A stretch of 9,554 nucleotides of DNA, from assembly GCA_011322515.1 (NCBI GenBank), contig DRMS01000405.1, forward strand, positions 1 through 9,554, given 5' to 3'. Positions 1 to 5,218 of this stretch are shown here, piece by piece. The notes beneath the pieces are model-generated. The model had not been told where the DNA came from. It worked only from the letters and a program-made list of their open reading frames with translations, and made no database searches. Each line of letters opens with the position of its first letter. Positions within the stretch are counted from its first letter, which is position 1. The DNA is from Leucothrix mucor (lineage in GTDB: Bacteria; Pseudomonadota; Gammaproteobacteria; Thiotrichales; Thiotrichaceae). Both the position numbers and the translations under genes were made by a program.

Positions 1-696
1 GGGTATAAAAAAGTTAGTAAACAAAACTTAGAAGGCTATGCCGACACGTTAAAATCAGCTATCCGTGATTTAAAATATGCCTATGAAAACTTAATAAAAA
101 AACAAAAAACACTTTTAATCAATGCCTTTCAATTATCGACTAAGAGTGATTTATCTGAACTCAGAGTACAATTACGGGGAAGGTATAAAGGTCTCGAAAA
201 CTATACTGTTGATATTGATGGTTTAAAAGCCTTCCTCTTGCGGCTTACCTCAACAGCAGAAAATGATGATAAGTGGTTTGCAAATTTATTAATGTTTTTA
301 GGTAAAAAAGACAGTAAAAAATGGACCGATATAGATAGAAGTCGGGCAGAAATGCGGTTAAGCGATTATTCAAAGCGAATACTTGATCTTGAAACACTTA
401 GTCTTGAACAAAAACGAATGGCAATTAATACCGATCAAGACTTTGATGTTATCTTGCTAAAAGCCATTAAAAAAGGCGATAAAGAGCGGGTTCACGCAGT
501 AGCCATTGATGAAAACACACATAAAGCAGCTTCTATTATTAAAAAGAAACTTAAAAAACACTTATCTAATGAAAGTGAAGCATTACAATTAGCGGTACTT
601 GCCGAACTTGTTGATGAGTTTTTACATCAGTATCAATCTAGTTCGCAAAATGGCTCTAAGTCTCCACTCACTTTAAAGAAGGCAAGCAATGGCTAA
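1..696 (+). CDS. C-terminal part of a large protein, first gene of the putative defence cluster (5' end outside the window)
   Basis: Reading frame 1 is open from the first base to the stop at 694-696, giving 231 residues with no stop, so the TTG at 238 is not a real start and the gene begins upstream of the window. The visible part is lysine-rich, hydrophilic and apparently all-helical, with no signal peptide or membrane segment. Its middle holds a run ending in KKWTDIDRSRAEMRL, followed by a heptad-like stretch (SDYSKRILDLETLSLEQKR). That resembles, from memory only, the C-terminal helical tails of large P-loop ATPases found in phage-defence clusters; no catalytic motif is visible to confirm this. 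The end overlaps the next gene by 8 bases, so the two are almost certainly co-translated and likely partners. The function is not assigned. I am confident that it is coding and partial, and not confident about the family. Confidence 0.8.
   Translation, partial: GYKKVSKQNLEGYADTLKSAIRDLKYAYENLIKKQKTLLINAFQLSTKSDLSELRVQLRGRYKGLENYTVDIDGLKAFLLRLTSTAENDDKWFANLLMFLGKKDSKKWTDIDRSRAEMRLSDYSKRILDLETLSLEQKRMAINTDQDFDVILLKAIKKGDKERVHAVAIDENTHKAASIIKKKLKKHLSNESEALQLAVLAELVDEFLHQYQSSSQNGSKSPLTLKKASNG
675..682 (+). promoter_or_regulatory. Ribosome binding site of the PP-loop gene, inside the preceding gene
   Basis: AAAGAAGG lies 6 bases before the ATG at 689, inside the last codons of the upstream frame. 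This supports the overlapping start ATGGCTAA and translational coupling of the two genes. Confidence 0.6.
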
Positions 697-1519
697 ACTT
701 ACTCTAAAAGAAGCAGGAAAACTAAAAAATACACGCCATGTACTTGGTATTTCGGGAGGTAAAGACAGTGCAGCCTTAGCTATTTATATTCGTGATAACT
801 ATCCAGAAATACATGAAAAAGTTGAATATTTTTTTACAGATACAGGTGCAGAGCTAGAAGAAGTTTATGATTTTCTTGACAAATTAGAAGCCTATTTAGG
901 AAAAAAAATAGAACGTTTAACCCAAAAACGTGGCTTTGAACATTTTTTAACAATGCATAACAACTATCTTCCATCACCTCGTCAACGTTGGTGTACCTTA
1001 ATGATGAAGATAAAACCCTTTGAGGCCTTTGTAAAAGATGACCCTGTTGTCACTTATGTTGGTATTCGAGCAGATGAAAACCGCGAAGGCTATATAAGCC
1101 ATAAACCCACCATTCAAGCAGTATTTCCCTTCATTGAAGACGGTCTTGTTCGTGATGATATTTTTCAAATGCTTGAAGATAGCGTAGGTATTCCAAACTA
1201 CTACGAATGGCGTAGTCGCTCAGGCTGTTATTTTTGCTTCTTTCAACGACAAGATGAATGGTTAGGTCTAAAACGCAGACACCCTGATCTATTTGAAAAA
1301 GCAGTAAAAATAGAACAAGAATCAGGGCAAGGTTATACATGGGTGCAAGGACGTACTTTAGAACAAGTTGTTAAACGTGCCGAAGAAAGGGAGAAAGAAG
1401 CGGATAGTAAATGTTTAAAAAATAAACAGTCTAATATAGTAAGATGGCAAGATAAAATTCGTTATGAAAGCGACGATGATGATCCTGAGGATCAGGCTTG
1501 TGTTATTTGTAGTTTATAA
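689..1519 (+). CDS. PP-loop ATP pyrophosphatase, PAPS-reductase/DndC-like protein
   Basis: This 276-residue protein of the adenine-nucleotide alpha-hydrolase (PP-loop) superfamily is predicted to activate a substrate by adenylation in sulfur chemistry. The P-loop SGGKDSAA is at residues 22-29, followed by TDTGAELEEV (50-59) and GIRADENREGY (125-135), the usual layout of PAPS reductase-like enzymes. Cysteines at 102 (RWCT), 180 and 183 (GCYFC) are placed as in DndC-type proteins, where cysteines bind an iron-sulfur cluster; another CxxC pair (271, 274) lies at the extreme C-terminus. It is much shorter than a typical DndC of the phosphorothioation pathway. The neighbourhood (a phosphorothioation-associated methyltransferase, an ATPase and a nuclease) argues for DNA modification or defence rather than assimilatory sulfate reduction: there are no cys genes nearby. 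Whether it sulfurates DNA, or does something else with ATP, cannot be read from the sequence. Confidence 0.85.
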   Translation: MAKLTLKEAGKLKNTRHVLGISGGKDSAALAIYIRDNYPEIHEKVEYFFTDTGAELEEVYDFLDKLEAYLGKKIERLTQKRGFEHFLTMHNNYLPSPRQRWCTLMMKIKPFEAFVKDDPVVTYVGIRADENREGYISHKPTIQAVFPFIEDGLVRDDIFQMLEDSVGIPNYYEWRSRSGCYFCFFQRQDEWLGLKRRHPDLFEKAVKIEQESGQGYTWVQGRTLEQVVKRAEEREKEADSKCLKNKQSNIVRWQDKIRYESDDDDPEDQACVICSL

Positions 1520-1533
1520 AGACTATTAGCCTA

Positions 1534-1702
1534 CTTAGGAACATGCACGAAACAACTTCCCGATCTCTAACTTGCCTTTTTATCCCAGCTTGGATGATCT
1601 CATTCGTTGTGTAGAGTAACTATGCGCCTCATGAGTTCATCTAATCTGAAATAAAAATTCTGCGTTAGAACTTTGGGAAGTTATTCCGTGCACGTTCCTT
1701 AC
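1534..1702. repeat. MITE-like repeat with about 28-base terminal inverted repeats
   Basis: The left arm (1534-1561) and the reverse complement of the right arm (1675-1702) match at 23 of 28 positions. Both contain AGGAAC.TGCACG and end in AACTTCCC. The interior has no open frame. The end sequence TACTTAGGAACATGCACG (1532-1549) recurs in inverted orientation at 7324-7341 with 2 mismatches, and AACTTTGGGAAGT (1669-1681) recurs, inverted and with one extra G, at 7155-7169, so this is a dispersed family in this genome. It fills most of the 204-base gap between the PP-loop and ATPase genes and may carry or disrupt the promoter of the latter. I see no convincing target duplication. Confidence 0.65.
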
Positions 1703-1710
1703 TGTAGTAC

Positions 1711-1717
1711 AAAGGAG
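1711..1717 (+). promoter_or_regulatory. Ribosome binding site that fixes the start of the GHKL ATPase gene
   Basis: AAAGGAG ends 6 bases before the ATG at 1724. The longer frame from the TTG at 1673 would add 17 residues encoded by the inverted-repeat end of the element at 1534-1702 and has no comparable site, so the ATG is preferred. Confidence 0.75.
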
Positions 1718-1723
1718 TTAATA

Positions 1724-3460
1724 ATGGAAAAAAGAAATATTCCAGCAAATGCTGGAAAGCTATTAAATGCTGTAGCAAGTATTGGGTATGATGTTGAAGT
1801 TGCTATTTGTGACTTAATAGACAACAGTTTTGATGCTGATGCAAATAATGTACATTTGTATATAGAAGAGTTATTAGAAGATGGTGAAACAACAGGGCTT
1901 ATTTCTAAATATGTAATTGTAGATGATGGTGTAGGAATGGACGAAGCTGCATTAATTAATGCATTTACCCTTGGTAGTGACCGAAGTTATGACAATGGCT
2001 CATTAGGAAAATTTGGCTTAGGTCTTAAATCCGCAGGATTATCACTAGGAGATAGAATAATTGTATTATCCAAAAAAGAGGGAGGCGAAGTACCGCTCTG
2101 TGCGATTTTATCACTTCAAGATGTAGAAGAAGCGGGTGAATATCAAATCTCTATTGGAGAAGCTAAAGATGAATATCAAAATTTTTGGGATGGGTATTCA
2201 ACAAATATTGAAAATGGCACTATTTTAATTATAGATTCCTTAAATGACGGGCAATCTACTTCAATTAAATTTATGAATTATTTGACACGCTACTGTGGTC
2301 AAGTTTACCACATGGCAATAGAAGATAAGAAAAACCCTGTGAATCTTTATATTAATGAAAGTAAAGTAGAACCTATTGATCCTTTGTTTATGGATGAGGC
2401 AATTAAAAATGGATCACTATCAAATATTGAAGAATGGGATGGAAAAACAACAAATTTACTTATGGAAGATACAGAATTAGATTTGGGTGACGGTGTAGCT
2501 TGTACTATTGCTGCAACAAACCTAGTTCATCCTCCAACATTTGAAATAGAAGATGGAAAAGAGGCACAGCAAGAAGCTAGAAATAGATATCAAGTGGAAA
2601 CAGATCCCTTTACAAGGAAGGCACGCCATGGTTTCTATATTTATAGAAATCGTAGAATTATTGTTATGGCAGAAAGGTTTCATGGGTTGGTTTCCTCTTC
2701 TACACAAACATGGGCTTTTAGGGCACGTCTAATGTTTGATGAAATGGCTGATGATATTCTTGCACTAGATGTAAAGAAACGTCACATGAAGCTGCCTAAG
2801 ACTGCGAGAAGTAATCTTAAAAATCTAATTTCAGGCTATCAAACTAAAAGCACTAATGCTTGGAAACATCGTGGCAAAATTTACCAAGAATGGAGAGGAG
2901 AAGAAAAAGAAACAATTGCTAACCAAAGTGTTGCAAATACACCTGTGGGAAATCTTGACTATGATCCAAACTCAACCATAATCACTGAAGATGATAAAAA
3001 AGAAAGAAAAAAGAAACAGGAAAGTATTAGTAAGAAAAGCTTAGAATCTATACAAGACAAAAATTTAAAAAAAGAAGATCTAGATGGTTTTGCAAAGAAA
3101 AATTATTCTATTATTCCTGCTAATGGGTTAAAAGGAAATGCTATGTGGGTGCCTTACCCTTCTGTTGAATTAGGCAGGGCAGAGACTGTCTTGAATAAAC
3201 AACATTCTTGGATTAGTGATGCTTTACAAGCATCTGAAGGGAATCCCGAAGCAGCAATAATATTGTATCAACTATTGGCAATTATTTCTCGTGCTGAGAT
3301 GGAAGTTAGAACAACTCCTTGGCCTAATCTTAATCAGAAAACTATAGATAAGGTATTTGATATATTTAGAAAAAAGATAAGCGCTATTGGAGAAGATGTC
3401 GCTGATAGCTTAAGTGATGAAATTGAAAACCTTAAAAAAGGCGGCGTTAGGGAGGACTGA
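1724..3460 (+). CDS. GHKL-type ATPase (MORC/MutL/Hsp90-like), putative defence protein
   Basis: This 578-residue protein carries an N-terminal Bergerat-fold ATPase domain. The N box DLIDNSFDA is at residues 30-38, the G1 box VDDGVGMD at 66-73 and the G2 box GSLGKFGLGLKSAG at 92-105. This is a very clear match to the ATP-binding sites of MORC, MutL and Hsp90 proteins, which dimerise on ATP binding and act as clamps or switches. No histidine-kinase phosphoacceptor region or membrane segment is visible. After a middle domain of the S5/transducer type (roughly 200-380, inferred) comes a lysine-rich linker (KKERKKKQE, about 425-433) and a C-terminal region I do not recognise. The downstream nuclease gene starts 3 bases after the stop, so the two form a tight pair. 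Bacterial MORC/MutL-like ATPases are known from restriction-modification-like operons, where they pair with nucleases or helicases. The substrate is unknown. Confidence 0.88.
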   Translation: MEKRNIPANAGKLLNAVASIGYDVEVAICDLIDNSFDADANNVHLYIEELLEDGETTGLISKYVIVDDGVGMDEAALINAFTLGSDRSYDNGSLGKFGLGLKSAGLSLGDRIIVLSKKEGGEVPLCAILSLQDVEEAGEYQISIGEAKDEYQNFWDGYSTNIENGTILIIDSLNDGQSTSIKFMNYLTRYCGQVYHMAIEDKKNPVNLYINESKVEPIDPLFMDEAIKNGSLSNIEEWDGKTTNLLMEDTELDLGDGVACTIAATNLVHPPTFEIEDGKEAQQEARNRYQVETDPFTRKARHGFYIYRNRRIIVMAERFHGLVSSSTQTWAFRARLMFDEMADDILALDVKKRHMKLPKTARSNLKNLISGYQTKSTNAWKHRGKIYQEWRGEEKETIANQSVANTPVGNLDYDPNSTIITEDDKKERKKKQESISKKSLESIQDKNLKKEDLDGFAKKNYSIIPANGLKGNAMWVPYPSVELGRAETVLNKQHSWISDALQASEGNPEAAIILYQLLAIISRAEMEVRTTPWPNLNQKTIDKVFDIFRKKISAIGEDVADSLSDEIENLKKGGVRED

Positions 3461-3463
3461 TAA

Positions 3464-4456
3464 ATGAGCTCTCATAGATATGCTCCTATTGCCCATTTCA
3501 ATGGCACATTAACCCAAGAAGTTAGCGTGACTGACAAATTACCTTGGCTATATATAATTGCTTCATTAAAAAAGAAAATCTTATATATTGGAGAAACATT
3601 TGATGATGCTGGAATTACTGGAAGACTATCAAGTCATTTTGGTCGCGCTATAAATAGTAGTTTCAAGCAGTGCGCTGAAAAAAATGCAGGGGAAAGGCAT
3701 ATTCCTCCGCCGTACTTAGTAGTAGCTGCTCGAATGCCTTTTAATGATAATGAAGCACCTTTTAATGGTGAAGCAAAGAGAGTTAGAAAAGCATGCGAAG
3801 CACTTTTGCATGAGATAATCACTACAAAGTTTATTTTGCCGAAAAAATGGACAATAGTTTCTAGCTCCTCATCAAGCCTCTCTATAACAACTGAAATGGA
3901 GAAAGCTTGCTATGAAATTTTTGATAACTTCATAGCAAGCTATACTTTTCTTGAAAATTTATCTTCTGAAGTTTTTCCTTTTAATTTTGTTTTGCTAGAC
4001 AGGGTTGTAAAACTAGAATCTAGCCCTCCTAATATTGGAGATATCATTGAGGATATTGAGTTACAACTATTTGACTGGATGATTAAGATTCTTCAAGATG
4101 AGCATGGAGATAAATGGTGGACTACAGGAGTTAAAAGCACTGTTCGTATAAAGTGTGCTTCAACCCAAGAAAGTGAAGGAGAAGATAATAATGTACCTAA
4201 ATGGGCATATCTTACATTAATAGATATAAAAGCAATAATTGAAGCAAACTGGATGCTGTTTTCATCAGTAATGGAAGAGGTTTCAAGTCTACAAGGAAAA
4301 TCAAAAGCCACTAGCTGGATAGGTGAAATAAACGAAAAGAGAAAACTATGGGCACATCCCCTGAAACAAAGATTTGTTAGTATTAATCCTAGCGATGTTC
4401 ATAAAATAAAGGGCTATCAAACAAAGCTTAGAGAAGCTATTAAAAATGACACCTAA
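3464..4456 (+). CDS. GIY-YIG nuclease-like protein with C-terminal HEPN (Swt1-like) domain
   Basis: This 330-residue protein has two probable nuclease domains. Residues 28-60 read WLYIIAS, then LYIGET, then TGRLSSHF: the GIY and YIG strands followed by Arg54 at the catalytic arginine position. Glu112 or Glu117 (CEALLHEII) could be the metal-binding glutamate. This domain is a degenerate but recognisable GIY-YIG fold. Residues about 200-320 look like a Swt1-type HEPN domain: WWTTGVKSTVR, then LTLIDIKAIIEANWMLF, then EINEKRKLWAHP, which contains the Rx4H motif (Arg293, His298) typical of HEPN ribonucleases. It is preceded by GGGAGG (3450-3455), 8 bases before the ATG, and follows the ATPase stop by 3 bases. 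Likely role: effector cutting nucleic acid under control of the ATPase (inferred). A perfect 13-base inverted repeat lies in the interdomain coding region (3904-3941). Confidence 0.8.
   Translation: MSSHRYAPIAHFNGTLTQEVSVTDKLPWLYIIASLKKKILYIGETFDDAGITGRLSSHFGRAINSSFKQCAEKNAGERHIPPPYLVVAARMPFNDNEAPFNGEAKRVRKACEALLHEIITTKFILPKKWTIVSSSSSSLSITTEMEKACYEIFDNFIASYTFLENLSSEVFPFNFVLLDRVVKLESSPPNIGDIIEDIELQLFDWMIKILQDEHGDKWWTTGVKSTVRIKCASTQESEGEDNNVPKWAYLTLIDIKAIIEANWMLFSSVMEEVSSLQGKSKATSWIGEINEKRKLWAHPLKQRFVSINPSDVHKIKGYQTKLREAIKNDT
3904..3941. repeat. Perfect 13-base inverted repeat inside the coding sequence
   Basis: AGCTTGCTATGAA (3904-3916) is the exact reverse complement of TTCATAGCAAGCT (3929-3941), with a 12-base loop. 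It encodes part of the link between the GIY-YIG and HEPN domains (residues about 147-160). It could form an mRNA hairpin or a cruciform. No T-run follows, so it is not an intrinsic terminator. Confidence 0.75.
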
Positions 4457-4623
4457 CTCAACGGTTTACAAAATGTGGACTGTGTGACCTAAGTAACTAG
4501 GTTAAAGTTTTTACTCATTGTAAATACCAGATGGAATAGAGGTGATAATAGAAACAAGTTCTACATTTTTGAAATACGCAATAACTTTTAGTTACTTAAT
4601 GCCTCTAACACCTACCCCATCTC

Positions 4624-5008
4624 TAGGGTGATTAAAATAGTTTTTCTTCTCTGTACAGGATACTTTGTTTTAAGTCATTGATTTTATGTTACTAAACAAA
4701 ATTACACATCTTAAAAATCAATGACTTATATTTCTCTTTAATAAAGTGTCTTGTACAGAGGTTTTTCTTATTAAAAATAACATCTTAAAAATAAAAATAT
4801 TTCAATCTGCTTTTTTCTACACTGTTGATTTTTAATCATTTATTTGTTTTTAGGTTAAAACTTAATCACTCTACTCTACAAAAAGGCTACTTTTAAATTT
4901 ACCCATATTTTCTCAAAATTTAATTGCTTCTTTCAATATATTGATTAATATAGTATTTTATAGGAATAAAAACAGGATCACTTTGTTAAATGGATTTTAA
5001 TCACCCTA
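4624..5008. repeat. Segment bounded by perfect 15-base inverted repeats, interrupted by a MITE
   Basis: TAGGGTGATTAAAAT (4624-4638) and ATTTTAATCACCCTA (4994-5008) are exact reverse complements. The direct repeat CCCATCTC lies next to each end (4616-4623 and 5010-5017), as a target duplication would, although the right copy is offset by one base. Without the inner MITE and one copy of its duplication the segment would be about 264 bases. The interior has no coding frame. It may be a non-autonomous element; the origin is not identified. Confidence 0.45.
4649..4760. mobile_element. 112-base MITE with IS4-family (ISAba1-like) ends and 9-base target duplication
   Basis: The ends are CTCTGTACA (4649-4657) and TGTACAGAG (4752-4760). 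The two 20-base termini match at 17 positions when one is reverse-complemented, and a perfect inner pair follows: TAAGTCATTGATTTT (4671-4685) against AAAATCAATGACTTA (4714-4728). The right arm carries about 10 extra bases. GTTTTTCTT is repeated exactly on both sides (4640-4648 and 4761-4769), a 9-base target duplication. Ends beginning CTCTGTACA and 9-base duplications are known from ISAba1 and relatives of the IS4 family, so a transposase of that kind probably moved it in trans. No transposase gene is present here. Confidence 0.82.
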
Positions 5009-5218
5009 TCCCATCTCCTTATGCATAAGTCTAAAGAATTTTTAAATCAATAGCTTATAGTTCTTAGTGTTTTTTTCAAATTTTAGATTAAGCTATAAAA
5101 TTAAAGGCTTACCAATTTAGACGGAAAAACTATCATCACCGTAATTTGTTGATATTTAAAGACGGCAATACTTGTGTATAAGGAGATACACCTAACCCTA
5201 CTAAGTTAATGTATTAAT

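Larger units (their letters stand above)
4457..5218. other. 762-base AT-rich gap without genes, made of nested repeats
   Basis: No reading frame of convincing length or with a ribosome binding site is present on either strand. The stretch lies between convergent genes. It contains a 10-base inverted pair (TAAGTAACTA 4490-4499, TAGTTACTTA 4589-4598), an outer inverted-repeat segment (4624-5008), a 112-base MITE inside that segment (4649-4760), and a weak 6-base stem (GTGTAT 5174-5179, ATACAC 5186-5191). Related short motifs of the form CACC(C)TAYCCCATCTC occur near 4609, 5003 and, degenerately, 4867. No clear intrinsic terminator for either flanking gene was found. Confidence 0.7.

Noticed and set aside
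238..240. TTG as the start of the first gene
   Set aside because: The frame is open to base 1 with similar composition, so the gene continues upstream of the window.
1131..1340. Minus-strand open frame of 69 codons inside the PP-loop gene
   Set aside because: It lies wholly within a strongly recognised gene on the other strand, with no family features or ribosome binding site.
1673..1723. N-terminal extension of the ATPase from a TTG codon
   Set aside because: The 17 residues are encoded by the inverted-repeat end of the neighbouring element, while the ATG at 1724 has an ideal AAAGGAG site.
2522..2707. Minus-strand open frame of 61 codons inside the ATPase gene
   Set aside because: Antisense shadow of a clear GHKL protein; cysteine-rich composition with no recognisable domain.
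3634..3822. Minus-strand open frame of 62 codons inside the nuclease gene
   Set aside because: Antisense shadow without supporting signals.
4093..4311. Minus-strand open frame of 72 codons opposite the HEPN region
   Set aside because: Antisense to the conserved HEPN-like sequence; no ribosome binding site or known motif.
4487..4502. ACCTA/TAGGT stem after the nuclease gene as a terminator
   Set aside because: Only 5 pairs and no adjacent run of T; too weak to call.
5174..5191. GTGTAT/ATACAC stem downstream of the methyltransferase as a terminator
   Set aside because: Six AT-rich pairs without a T-tract on the relevant strand.
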